Shown one piece after another: positions 45,867-53,744 of a DNA stretch of 64,000 nt. Source of the DNA: Anaerostipes caccae L1-92 (GTDB taxonomy: Bacteria > Bacillota > Clostridia > Lachnospirales > Lachnospiraceae); the NCBI RefSeq assembly GCF_014467075.1, contig NZ_AP023027.1, positions 829,001 through 893,000 of the forward strand, written 5' to 3'. Position numbers and translations under genes: made by a program. Each line of letters begins with the position of its first letter. Within the stretch, counting starts at the first letter, position 1. The notes beneath the pieces are model-generated. The model saw only the letters and a list, made by a program, of their open reading frames with translations, ran no database searches and was not told the DNA's origin.

Positions 45867-46942
45867 GTGTTCCTGGCTTTCCCGGTGCTGTTTCTCTTGA
45901 CGATGAAAGGCTCAAACTCGAGTTTCGTAACGAAGCTCCTCGGCTTATTTTTTGTCTTGGATTCCCTGTGCCGCACGATGATGTCCACGGCCTCCCGCCC
46001 CTTTGCCTCGATGGAATGTTCCACCGTTGTAAGGGAGATCCTGCGCATGTCTGCCATGGGGATGTTGTCGAAGCCGCAGACAGAGAAATCATTCGGAACC
46101 TTGTATTTCATATCAAAAAGAGCGTCTAAGATCCCCAGGGCGACCATGTCGTTGTAAGCCACAAACGCAGTGGAATCTGTTCCCTCGGCAAGGATTTCTT
46201 TGGTCAGGTTAAAGCCGCAGGAGTACTCCAGCATATTCGGGGAAAGGGTGTTGTACTCTCCGGTCGACACAGAGCGGCAGGTGACATTTTCCGGATCAAA
46301 ACCATGCTCATAGAAGGCCTTTTTCAGTCCCTCAAAGCGCTTAGAACGGGAACGCTCGATCGTGCTCATAGGCGTGGATACGTAGGTGATCTTCCGGTGC
46401 CCGAGGGAGAGAAGATGTTCTGCCACCAGATAGGCCGGCTTGGTGCTGCTGACATGGATGGAGTCAAACATGATGTCGTCATTTTTATCCCCGATGTTGA
46501 TGACGGGAATATGTTTGGACATATCGTTAACATCTTCAAGCCAGGAAGTCGGGTAAAGATAGACAATGCCTGCCGCGTCAAAATCCTGGATCATATTCAG
46601 GTAGAACTGCTCGGTGTTGGGATTCCTCAGAGTAGGGGCCGCGAAGGTGACATATCCATAGTCGTGGGCGCGCTCTGTGATGGAATGGACGAGAATCGAG
46701 TAATAGTGATTGGATAAGAAAGGGCACATGATGACAATCACCTTGGAAAGCCCTACGAGCTGAGTCTCCTTTTTTTTTCTTTTTTCATATCCGAGTTCTT
46801 TTGCCGCATTTAAAACTTTGAGCCTTGTCTCCTCGGAAAAGGAGACATTGCTTTTTTTGTTCAGAATCATTGACACTGCAGACTGGGAAACATTTGCATG
46901 TTTTGCGATATCTTTTGTTGTGACCTTTTTTTTTGAAGCCAT
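45863..46942 (-). CDS. LacI family transcriptional regulator
   Basis: 359-residue LacI/GalR repressor: N-terminal helix-turn-helix and hinge (TTKDIAKHANVSQSAVSMIL, VLNAAKELGYE) and a periplasmic-binding-like sensor domain (GHRKITYVSTP, AYNDMVALGILDAL, CGFDNIPMADM). A Lys-rich stretch (EKRKKKE) extends the hinge. It is divergent from the transaldolase-transketolase operon across a 330-base AT-rich gap with repeated TTATTAATAA-like boxes. It may control that operon or the convergent amidohydrolase; the effector is unknown. Confidence 0.93.
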   Translation of the reverse strand: MASKKKVTTKDIAKHANVSQSAVSMILNKKSNVSFSEETRLKVLNAAKELGYEKRKKKETQLVGLSKVIVIMCPFLSNHYYSILVHSITERAHDYGYVTFAAPTLRNPNTEQFYLNMIQDFDAAGIVYLYPTSWLEDVNDMSKHIPVINIGDKNDDIMFDSIHVSSTKPAYLVAEHLLSLGHRKITYVSTPMSTIERSRSKRFEGLKKAFYEHGFDPENVTCRSVSTGEYNTLSPNMLEYSCGFNLTKEILAEGTDSTAFVAYNDMVALGILDALFDMKYKVPNDFSVCGFDNIPMADMRRISLTTVEHSIEAKGREAVDIIVRHRESKTKNKPRSFVTKLEFEPFIVKRNSTGKARNT

Positions 46943-46966
46943 AAATCCTCCTAATCAAAAAAAATA

Positions 46967-47158
46967 TTTATTAATTAATATTCATTAATAAAATCAAGAT
47001 ATATTACTAATATATTTAAAAATATTAATTCTCTGAAAAAATCATAACACAAACGGAATAGAAAAAACAGATAAAACCTAGGTTTTTTTAAACAGGTAAA
47101 TTTGGTATACAATAACCATAAATTTGGGACTATTAATAAAGCCTAAAATTATTAATAA
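46967..47158. promoter_or_regulatory. AT-rich LacI/fsa intergenic region with repeated TTATTAATAA-like boxes
   Basis: Gap 46943-47272 holds no gene. It contains the dyad TTTATTAAT-N8-ATTAATAAA (46967-46992), TATTAATAAA (47131-47140) and the perfect palindrome TTATTAATAA (47149-47158), plus a separate 14-bp palindrome AAAACCTAGGTTTT (47073-47086). These could be operators of the divergent LacI protein, though AT-only sites lack the central CG usual for the family. Confidence 0.4.
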
Positions 47159-47193
47159 ATTCACGTTAAATCGCATAAACACTGGGGTTTAAG

Positions 47194-47226
47194 GGTTTGA
47201 CAAACCAGGGGGTTCCATGGTTAAAT
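47194..47226 (+). promoter_or_regulatory. Promoter of transaldolase-transketolase operon with overlapping palindrome
   Basis: TTGACA (47197-47202) with TTAAAT (47221-47226) at 18-base spacing. The -35 is embedded in a perfect 13-bp dyad GGTTTG-A-CAAACC (47194-47206), a candidate repressor site. Confidence 0.55.
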
Positions 47227-47272
47227 GATACCAGAGCAAAAGTGCAGCAATTCATTTTAGGAGGAAGATAAT

Positions 47273-47926
47273 ATGAGATTTTTTTTAGACACAGCAGAAG
47301 TAGAAGACATTAAAAAAGCAAACGACATGGGTGTGATCTGCGGAGTGACAACAAATCCGTCCCTGATCGCTAAATCCGGAAGACAGTTTGAAGATGTCAT
47401 CAAAGAAATCACTTCTATCGTAGACGGAGCTATCAGCGGGGAAGTCAAAGCAACGACAACCGATGCAGAGGGAATGATCAAAGAGGGAAGAGAAATCGCA
47501 AAGATCCACCCGAACATGGTAGTTAAAATTCCTACAACCGTAGAAGGATTAAAGGCTACAAAAGTATTATCTTCCGAGGGAGTTAAGACAAACCTGACTC
47601 TCGTATTCAACCCGACACAGGCACTGCTTGCGGCAAGAGCAGGGGCTACATATGTTTCTCCTTTCTTAGGCAGATTAGATGACATTTCTCAGAATGGACT
47701 GGATCTGATCGCTGATATCGTTGAAATTTTTGAAGCAGGCGGAATCGATACCCAGATCATCTGTGCAAGTGTCCGCAATCCAATCCATGTAATCGAGTGT
47801 GCTAAGATGGGTGCAGATATTGCTACCGTACCGTACAATGTCATTGAACAGATGATGAAACATCCTCTGACAGACCAGGGAATCGCAAAATTCCAGGCAG
47901 ACTATAAAGCAGTATTCGGAGAATAA
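47273..47926 (+). CDS. fsa: Transaldolase / fructose-6-phosphate aldolase
   Basis: 217-residue small class I aldolase of the MipB/TalC/FSA group. N-terminal [25 protein letters not shown], and Schiff-base Lys in [10 protein letters not shown] are visible. In Firmicutes such proteins act as transaldolase of the non-oxidative pentose phosphate path, which the adjacent transketolase genes support; the FSA reaction is the alternative. Start follows GGAGGAAG. Codon use is A/T-ending and regular, suggesting high expression. Confidence 0.93.
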   Translation: MRFFLDTAEVEDIKKANDMGVICGVTTNPSLIAKSGRQFEDVIKEITSIVDGAISGEVKATTTDAEGMIKEGREIAKIHPNMVVKIPTTVEGLKATKVLSSEGVKTNLTLVFNPTQALLAARAGATYVSPFLGRLDDISQNGLDLIADIVEIFEAGGIDTQIICASVRNPIHVIECAKMGADIATVPYNVIEQMMKHPLTDQGIAKFQADYKAVFGE

Positions 47927-47944
47927 GAAAGGTTGGGAGAAAAA

Positions 47945-48766
47945 ATGACAGTGGCAGAATTACAAAAAACAGCCAATGAGATCCGCAAAGGGATCGTTAA
48001 AGCGACACACGCTGCAAAATCCGGACATCCGGGCGGATCTTTATCATCCGCAGACATGTTTGCATATTTATATTTTGAAGAGATGAACATTGATCCTAAA
48101 AATCCTAAGATGGAAGACAGAGACCGTTTTGTTCTGTCCAAAGGACACGTAGCACCGGGACTCTACTCTACACTTGCAGAGAGAGGATTCTTCCCGAAAG
48201 AAGATTTACTCACACTGCGCCATATTGATTCTTATTTACAGGGACACCCTGATATGAAGAAAATCCCTGGGGTTGACATGTCCAGCGGATCTTTGGGACA
48301 GGGCATCTCAGCGGCAGTTGGTATGGCCGTGGCTGCAAAGTTACAGGGCAAAGACTACCGCACATATACACTTCTTGGAGATGGAGAGATCCAGGAAGGA
48401 CAGGTATGGGAAGCTGCCATGAGCGCAGGGTTCAGAAAGCTTGACAACCTTGTTGTCATCGTGGACAACAACGGCCTTCAGATCGACGGAAAAGTTGACG
48501 ATGTCTGCTCTCCGTATCCGATCGATGCAAAATTTGAGGCATTTAATTTCAATGTGATCAATATTGACGGACATAACTTTGACGAGATTGCCGACGCACT
48601 GAAAAAGGCACGGGAGTGCAAAGGAAAACCGACCGCCATCATCATGAAGACAGTCAAGGGAAAAGGCGTATCTTTCATGGAAAACCAGGTTGGATGGCAT
48701 GGATCTGCTCCGAATGATGAACAGTGTGAACAGGCATTGAATGAATTAGAGAAGGTGGGATGTTAA
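47945..48766 (+). CDS. Transketolase, N-terminal subunit
   Basis: 273-residue thiamine-diphosphate-binding half of a split transketolase. Visible are AAKSGHPGGSLSSAD, the ThDP motif GDGEIQEGQVWEA...NN (Mg2+-binding), and VKGKGVSFMEN. It pairs with the next gene to transfer two-carbon units between sugar phosphates. Start 47945 has GGGAG just upstream; a TTG at 47933 overlaps that site. The C-terminal half begins one base after the stop codon. Confidence 0.95.
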   Translation: MTVAELQKTANEIRKGIVKATHAAKSGHPGGSLSSADMFAYLYFEEMNIDPKNPKMEDRDRFVLSKGHVAPGLYSTLAERGFFPKEDLLTLRHIDSYLQGHPDMKKIPGVDMSSGSLGQGISAAVGMAVAAKLQGKDYRTYTLLGDGEIQEGQVWEAAMSAGFRKLDNLVVIVDNNGLQIDGKVDDVCSPYPIDAKFEAFNFNVINIDGHNFDEIADALKKARECKGKPTAIIMKTVKGKGVSFMENQVGWHGSAPNDEQCEQALNELEKVGC

Positions 48767-48767
48767 G

Positions 48768-49706
48768 ATGGCAGATGTAAAGAAAATCGCAACCAGAGAA
48801 AGTTATGGAAATGCCCTGGTTGAATTAGGAAAAGAAAATCCAAACGTAGTAGTATTAGATGCCGATCTGGCAGCTGCTACCAAGACAGGCGTGTTTAAAA
48901 AGGAATTTCCGGAGCGTCATATTGACTGCGGTATCGCAGAGTGCAACATGGTGGGAATGGGTGCAGGCCTTGCTGCCAGCGGTATGATCCCGTTTGTCAG
49001 CACATTTGCAATGTTCGCCGCAGGACGTGCATATGAGCAGGTAAGAAACGGTGTGGGATATCCTCACTTAAATGTAAAGATCGGTGCTACCCACGGCGGT
49101 ATCTCCGTTGGAGAAGACGGTGCGACTCACCAGTGCTGCGAGGATGTGGCTTTAATGCGCACAATTCCTGGCATGACAGTCATCGTGCCTTCCGATGATG
49201 TGGAAGCAAAGGCAGTCGTAAAGGCAGCAGCAGAACTTGACGGACCTGTTTATATGAGATTCGGACGTCTGGCTGTGCCTGTGATCAATGATACAGCAGA
49301 TTATAAGTTTGAGATCGGAAAAGGCACTGTTTTAAGAGAAGGTACGGATGTGACCATTATTGCAAACGGTCTTTGTGTAGGTGAGAGTCTTGAAGCCGCT
49401 GAAAAGCTTGCTGCTGACGGAATCAATGCAAAAGTCATCAACATGGCAACGGTAAAGCCTTTGGATGATGAATTGGTGATCGCTGCCGCAAAAGAGACAG
49501 GAAAAGTGGTGACAGTGGAAGAACACTCTGTGATCGGCGGACTTGGAAGCGCAGTATGCGATGTACTGAGCGAGAAAGCACCGACTCCGGTACTGAAACT
49601 CGGAGTACAGGACGTATTCGGACACTCAGGACCTGCAGTGGAACTGATCAAAGAATTCGGACTGGACAGCGAAGGAATTTACAAGAGCGTGAAAGCGTTT
49701 GTATAA
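48768..49706 (+). CDS. Transketolase, C-terminal subunit
   Basis: 312-residue pyrimidine-binding plus C-terminal domains of split transketolase. ATRESYGNALVEL, the catalytic Glu region DCGIAECNMVGMGAGLA, STFAMFAAGRAYEQVRN, and VEEHSVIGGLGSAV are visible. It starts 1 base after the N-terminal subunit with AGGTGGG upstream, so both are made together. The stop codon is immediately followed by repeat copy B and then a terminator. Confidence 0.95.
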   Translation: MADVKKIATRESYGNALVELGKENPNVVVLDADLAAATKTGVFKKEFPERHIDCGIAECNMVGMGAGLAASGMIPFVSTFAMFAAGRAYEQVRNGVGYPHLNVKIGATHGGISVGEDGATHQCCEDVALMRTIPGMTVIVPSDDVEAKAVVKAAAELDGPVYMRFGRLAVPVINDTADYKFEIGKGTVLREGTDVTIIANGLCVGESLEAAEKLAADGINAKVINMATVKPLDDELVIAAAKETGKVVTVEEHSVIGGLGSAVCDVLSEKAPTPVLKLGVQDVFGHSGPAVELIKEFGLDSEGIYKSVKAFV

Positions 49707-49829
49707 CATTTTCCACATGATTTCCGTTCGGCTCTTAGAATGCCTCACTCCAATCATGTAGAAAATGGACGTAATATCTACTGGATAAGTATCCATCAAA
49801 CAAATGGAACCGTCCAATGATAGTTTTTT
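49707..49829 (-). repeat. Interspersed structured element, copy B (no 5' hairpin)
   Basis: Copy in minus orientation beginning at the first base after the transketolase stop. Terminal hairpin arms 49707-49722 and 49752-49767; 49707-49769 is the exact reverse complement of 34495-34557. The core (TTATCCAGTAGATATTA on minus, near 49772-49788) and the stretch GGACGGTTCCATTTGTTT shared with copy C follow; the 5' hairpin seen in A and C is missing. Confidence 0.75.
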
Positions 49830-49840
49830 TAGACATATCA

Positions 49841-49876
49841 GGGAAGAGGTCTTTTTATAGATCTCTTCCCTTTTGT
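49841..49876 (+). terminator. Terminator of the transketolase operon
   Basis: 11-bp stem GGGAAGAGGTC / GATCTCTTCCC (one G-T) with an 8-base loop, followed by TTTTGTT. Repeat copy B lies between the transketolase stop codon and this terminator. Confidence 0.8.
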
Positions 49877-49937
49877 TATGTCCCTGCGCGGCAGAAGATG
49901 GTATAATAATCCTAACAAATGGGCGGGAGGCGGTTTT

Positions 49938-50816
49938 ATGAAGGTATTAAATTATGGTTCCTTAAATTATGATTTTGTATATCAGGTAGATCACATCACA
50001 GCGGCGGGAGAGACACAGGCATCGGAACAAAGAGAAACTTTCTGCGGGGGAAAAGGACTGAACCAGTCCATAGCCCTTGCAAAAGCAGGAGCAAAGGTTT
50101 TTCAGGCCGGAACGGTCGGCTCTGACGGACAGATGCTTCTCGACGAACTGAACAGATATGGAGTGGATACCGCTTTTGTGCGAATGATAGAGGGAGAAAC
50201 CGGACACGCGGTGATACAGGTAGATCGCAATGCTCAAAATGGCATCCTGTTATTCGGAGGAGCAAATATAAAGCAGTCAAAGGAAGAGATAGACAGAACT
50301 CTGGATGCGTTTGAAGAGGGGGATTTCCTGCTGATTCAGAATGAAATCAATCTGTTGGATGATTTGATTGACAGTGCATTTGACCGGGGGATGTGTATTG
50401 TCTGTAATCCTTCTCCATACAATAAAGCATTGGAAAACTGTGATTTCTCAAAAATTTCTGTCTTTATGCTCAATGAGGTCGAAGGGTTTCAGATGACAGG
50501 AAAGAAAGAACCGGGAAAAATATTGGATGTGATGGCCAAACAGTTTCCGAGGGCGGAGGTTGTACTGACTCTTGGGGAAGAGGGAGCGGTCTATCAAAAG
50601 GGCTCTGTAAGGGTGAAACAGGATTGTATACCGGTGAAGGTAGTGGATACCACTGCCGCAGGAGACACTTTCACCGGATATTTTATCGCAGGTATTATAA
50701 AGGGGATGAGGCCGGCGGACAACTTAAAAAGATGTGCCAAAGCGTCTTCTATTGCTGTATCCAGGAAGGGAGCGGCACCGTCAATACCGACAAAGGACGA
50801 AGTTGATATTGTTTGA
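49938..50816 (+). CDS. PfkB family sugar kinase (ribokinase-like)
   Basis: 292-residue carbohydrate kinase. N-terminal NYGSLNYDFVYQVDHI, GGKGLNQSIALAKAGA (substrate Gly-Gly), and the C-terminal catalytic AAGDTFTGYFIAGI with Asp base are typical; ribokinase is the nearest idea from GKGLNQS, but substrate is uncertain. ATG 49938 follows GGGAGG. A TATAAT at 49902-49907 may be its -10. It lies next to pentose phosphate genes, consistent with pentose use. Confidence 0.9.
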   Translation: MKVLNYGSLNYDFVYQVDHITAAGETQASEQRETFCGGKGLNQSIALAKAGAKVFQAGTVGSDGQMLLDELNRYGVDTAFVRMIEGETGHAVIQVDRNAQNGILLFGGANIKQSKEEIDRTLDAFEEGDFLLIQNEINLLDDLIDSAFDRGMCIVCNPSPYNKALENCDFSKISVFMLNEVEGFQMTGKKEPGKILDVMAKQFPRAEVVLTLGEEGAVYQKGSVRVKQDCIPVKVVDTTAAGDTFTGYFIAGIIKGMRPADNLKRCAKASSIAVSRKGAAPSIPTKDEVDIV

Positions 50817-50910
50817 AGTTTCTGAATATTATCTGTTATGGAAAAATCTGTTGTTTTTCCTCTTATGCCGGAGTATAATGAGATTAATACAAAAGAAGGA
50901 GGAACATTGA

Positions 50911-51282
50911 ATGGACAACAATGAATTACTCATACAGATAGAAAAGCTTCTGGACCGCAAACTAGAAGAAAGGATCACTCCATTAGAAAGAAGGCTTGAT
51001 TCATTAGAAAAAAGATTTGATTCATTAGAACGAAAAGTGCAGTCTATAGATGACAGACTGACCGCAGTGGAGGAAGACTTAATTCCTATCAAGAGAACCT
51101 GTCTCCGTGTAGAGAACGATATCATTCCAAAGCTGGATGCCCTCTATGAGGACAGGATTCCGCATGCAGAGTTCAGCAGATTAAGTGACCGTGTGGAGCA
51201 AAATACACATATGCTGCTGGTGATGAAGGACGTAATCATTGATCACAGTGGTGAAATACAGCACTTAAAAGAAGTAAAATAG
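50911..51282 (+). CDS. Small coiled-coil protein
   Basis: 123-residue highly charged helical protein with near-exact heptads LERRLDS-LEKRFDS-LERKVQS (residues about 25-45) encoded by a roughly 21-base direct repeat containing TTGATTCATTAGAA. It continues as coiled coil to about residue 60 and again near 85-120. No signal peptide or domain I can name. Preceded by AAGGAGG and followed by a strong terminator, so it is probably a single-gene transcript or the tail of the sugar kinase operon. Function unknown. Confidence 0.75.
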   Translation: MDNNELLIQIEKLLDRKLEERITPLERRLDSLEKRFDSLERKVQSIDDRLTAVEEDLIPIKRTCLRVENDIIPKLDALYEDRIPHAEFSRLSDRVEQNTHMLLVMKDVIIDHSGEIQHLKEVK

Positions 51283-51310
51283 TCTTTGATATTTTCACGG
51301 CATACAGCAA

Positions 51311-51342
51311 AACACCAGCTCATTTTTGAACTGGTGTTTTTT
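51311..51342. terminator. Terminator between coiled-coil gene and glmS
   Basis: Stem AACACCAG / CTGGTGTT with a 12-base loop then TTTT; AAAAC precedes it, so it can serve both convergent transcripts. Confidence 0.85.
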
Positions 51343-51379
51343 ATGTGACAAATTTATGATTCGTGAAACAGCAGTCTGC

Positions 51380-53200
51380 CTATTCTACGGTTACGGATTT
51401 CGCCAGGTTTCTCGGCTGGTCTACATCATTTCCTCTGAATACAGTTACGTGGTATGCAAGCAGCTGCAGTGCCACGGTGACGCCGAAGGTTCCGAATCTG
51501 TCATCCACGGAAGGTACCTGGATCAGGTCGTCATAGACACCTTCGTAATCTGACATGTCTTTGTCGGTCACCATGATCACATGGGCTCCGCGGGCTTTGA
51601 CTTCTTCTACATTGGCCATGATCTTAGGAAGGACATGATCCTGAGTAGCAATAGCGATGATCGGAACTCCTTCCGTCACAAGAGAGATGGTTCCGTGCTT
51701 TAATTCTCCTGCATTGTATGCCTCAGAGTTAACATAGGAAATCTCCTTTAATTTCAAAGATCCCTCGCTTGCAATGGCATAATCAAGGCTGCGGCCCAGG
51801 AAGAATGCAGAGAAGGTATCTTTAATCTTTTCGGCAATATCTTTGATGTAACTGTCCATTTTCAGGACTTCCGGCACGGTTGCGATCGCTTCCTCAAATT
51901 TTTTGCAGTACTCTGATAATTCTGCCTCGGTGAATTTACCGCTCAGTTCAGCAAGTTTCAGTGCGATCAGATAGAAACCTGAACACTGTACAGAGAATGC
52001 TTTTGTGCTGGCAACAGCGATTTCCGGACCTGCGTGTGTATATAAAACCTGATCGCTTTCCCTTGCGATGCTGGAACCTTTCACATTGACGATGGAAAGT
52101 GTTTTTGAACCCCGTTCGTTTGCAAGGCGCAGAGCAGCCAGGGAGTCAGCAGTTTCTCCGGACTGGGAAACAATGACAACCAATGTATGTTCATCCAGAA
52201 TAGGATCCATATAGCGGAACTCTGAAGAGAGTTCTACGGTGACAGGAATACGCACCATGGATTCAATCAGATGACGGCCCACTAATCCGGCATGCATTGC
52301 AGTACCGCAGGCAGTCACGATCACGCGGCTGATATCTTTGAACAGGTCATCTGAGATCCCATCGGCGCTGAAATCCGCAAGACCATTGTGAAGTCTGGGC
52401 ATAACAGTGTTTGTCAGTGCCTCCGGCTGGTCATAGATTTCTTTCTGCATAAAGTAATCATATCCGCCTTTTTGAGCAGCAGTAGTATCCCAGTCAACGT
52501 GAAGCATTTTCGGTGAAACGATGTTCTGTTCCATATCATAGAGTGTGATACCGTCTTTTTTCATAACTACGATGTGCTCTTCCGGCACGACAAAATAATC
52601 TTTAGAGTACTGGAGCAGTGCTACCATATCGGAGGCGATGAAGGCACCGTCTTCTGTGGAGGTTGCTACCAGAGGGCTGGAATTGCGCATGCAGTAGATC
52701 TCTCCGGGATGATCTTTAAACATAATACAGAAGCCGTAGGCTCCATCCAATGCTTCATTTGCTTTTTTCATGGCAGCAAACGGGTCTCCCTCATATACAG
52801 AATCCAGATAAAGAGCGGCAATTTCAGTGTCAGTCTCAGAGACCGGAGTCCGGCCCTGGGCCTTTAGAGCGATCGCAAGCTCTTTATAATTTTCGATAAT
52901 TCCGTTGTGGATCAGCGTAATATTTCCTGCTACATGGGGATGCGCGTTGGCGGTAGTCACTCCTCCGTGAGTAGCCCATCGTGTGTGTCCGATCCCGCAT
53001 GTTCCGCTGCGGTCTTCTGATGACTCTACTTTTTCGCGGAGATTGGAAACCTTTCCGGCTGTTTTAATGATCTTAGTGGAGGAGCCTTCATTGACTGCGA
53101 TTCCCGCACTGTCATATCCGCGGTATTCAAGCTGTGTCAGGCCTCCTACCAAGATATCTGCTGCCTCAAGTTTCCCTGTAAATCCAATAATTCCACACAT
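51380..53200 (-). CDS. glmS: Glutamine-fructose-6-phosphate aminotransferase
   Basis: 606-residue enzyme making glucosamine-6-phosphate for peptidoglycan. N-terminal glutaminase with nucleophile Cys in MCGIIGF, GHTRWATHG, and NGIIENY; C-terminal two SIS domains with VIVSQSGETADSLAAL and the end DQPRNLAKSVTVE. Start follows AAAAAGGAG. Upstream on the same strand lies a glmS ribozyme, so expression falls when glucosamine-6-phosphate is plentiful. Confidence 0.97.
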   Translation of the reverse strand: MCGIIGFTGKLEAADILVGGLTQLEYRGYDSAGIAVNEGSSTKIIKTAGKVSNLREKVESSEDRSGTCGIGHTRWATHGGVTTANAHPHVAGNITLIHNGIIENYKELAIALKAQGRTPVSETDTEIAALYLDSVYEGDPFAAMKKANEALDGAYGFCIMFKDHPGEIYCMRNSSPLVATSTEDGAFIASDMVALLQYSKDYFVVPEEHIVVMKKDGITLYDMEQNIVSPKMLHVDWDTTAAQKGGYDYFMQKEIYDQPEALTNTVMPRLHNGLADFSADGISDDLFKDISRVIVTACGTAMHAGLVGRHLIESMVRIPVTVELSSEFRYMDPILDEHTLVVIVSQSGETADSLAALRLANERGSKTLSIVNVKGSSIARESDQVLYTHAGPEIAVASTKAFSVQCSGFYLIALKLAELSGKFTEAELSEYCKKFEEAIATVPEVLKMDSYIKDIAEKIKDTFSAFFLGRSLDYAIASEGSLKLKEISYVNSEAYNAGELKHGTISLVTEGVPIIAIATQDHVLPKIMANVEEVKARGAHVIMVTDKDMSDYEGVYDDLIQVPSVDDRFGTFGVTVALQLLAYHVTVFRGNDVDQPRNLAKSVTVE

Positions 53201-53229
53201 GTTGAAATCTCCTTTTTATTTAATTTTAT

Positions 53230-53279
53230 GCGGACACAAAGAAAACGTCGCTTAAAATGTAAAAGCGATGAAGTGTCCT
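53230..53279 (-). promoter_or_regulatory. Extra leader hairpin between ribozyme and glmS
   Basis: Nested stem on the minus strand: GGACAC...GTGTCC enclosing TCGCTT...AAGCGA, ending about 30 bases before the glmS start. No U tract follows, so it is more likely an RNA stability or translation element than a terminator. Confidence 0.4.
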
Positions 53280-53327
53280 TCTATTTAAATGTTCTTTTGT
53301 GTGGTTTTTATATCTTTGGCTGTACAG

Positions 53328-53488
53328 CCTTTGTTCTGCGATTACTCACAGTTTTTTTCTGTACATCACGTGTCCAAAGCCACGGGAAAGCATCCGCCGA
53401 ATCTTCGATCACTTTCCACCTCGTTAACCTTCTGATCTTCGTTATCTGTTCGATAAGTCAGGTTCCGTGCCAGAAGGTGCATGGCGCT
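53328..53488 (-). ncRNA. glmS ribozyme (GlcN6P-activated)
   Basis: Minus-strand RNA in the glmS leader with the diagnostic core: cleavage site AAGCGCC (cut between A at 53488 and G at 53487), GGTTAACGAGGTGGAAAG, ATCGAAGATTCGGCGGATGC, and the paired CTTTGG...CAAAG region with a P4-type arm. It self-cleaves on binding glucosamine-6-phosphate, destabilising the glmS mRNA. It fills most of the gap 53201-53744. Confidence 0.93.
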
Positions 53489-53519
53489 TAAAACTGTTCT
53501 GCTCCTTTCTTTATATAAA

Positions 53520-53558
53520 CTAGAAACTTTACAAAAAACCATAAGAAAAGTTTCCTAG
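53520..53558. promoter_or_regulatory. Inverted repeat upstream of the glmS ribozyme
   Basis: CTAGAAACTTT (53520-53530) and AAAGTTTCCTAG (53547-53558) form an 11-bp stem with one bulged base. It lies just upstream of the ribozyme on the glmS strand, in the likely promoter area; could be an operator or a small hairpin. No clear -35/-10 found for glmS. Confidence 0.35.
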
Positions 53559-53624
53559 AGCATCGTATCATGGATACAGAAAACTGTCAATCTGGGCAGA
53601 GCATTTAAGAAATTTTTCACAATT

Positions 53625-53666
53625 AAAGTATAGATACTTTGGAATGACAGTGTTATAATACACTGT
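53625..53666 (+). promoter_or_regulatory. Promoter of LTA-synthase-like gene framed by two perfect palindromes
   Basis: AAAGTAT-AG-ATACTTT (53625-53640) overlaps the -35 (TAGATA, 53631-53636); after 17 bases the -10 TATAAT (53654-53659) is the exact centre of ACAGTGT-TATAAT-ACACTGT (53647-53666). Both dyads are perfect, suggesting repressor binding at one or two operators. Confidence 0.6.
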
Positions 53667-53744
53667 ATGACTTTTTGCAAATAAGAAATCTCCGAGTTTT
53701 TCGGGGCCTTTTTTGAAAGACAGAATCAAAGTAAGGAGAGTATC

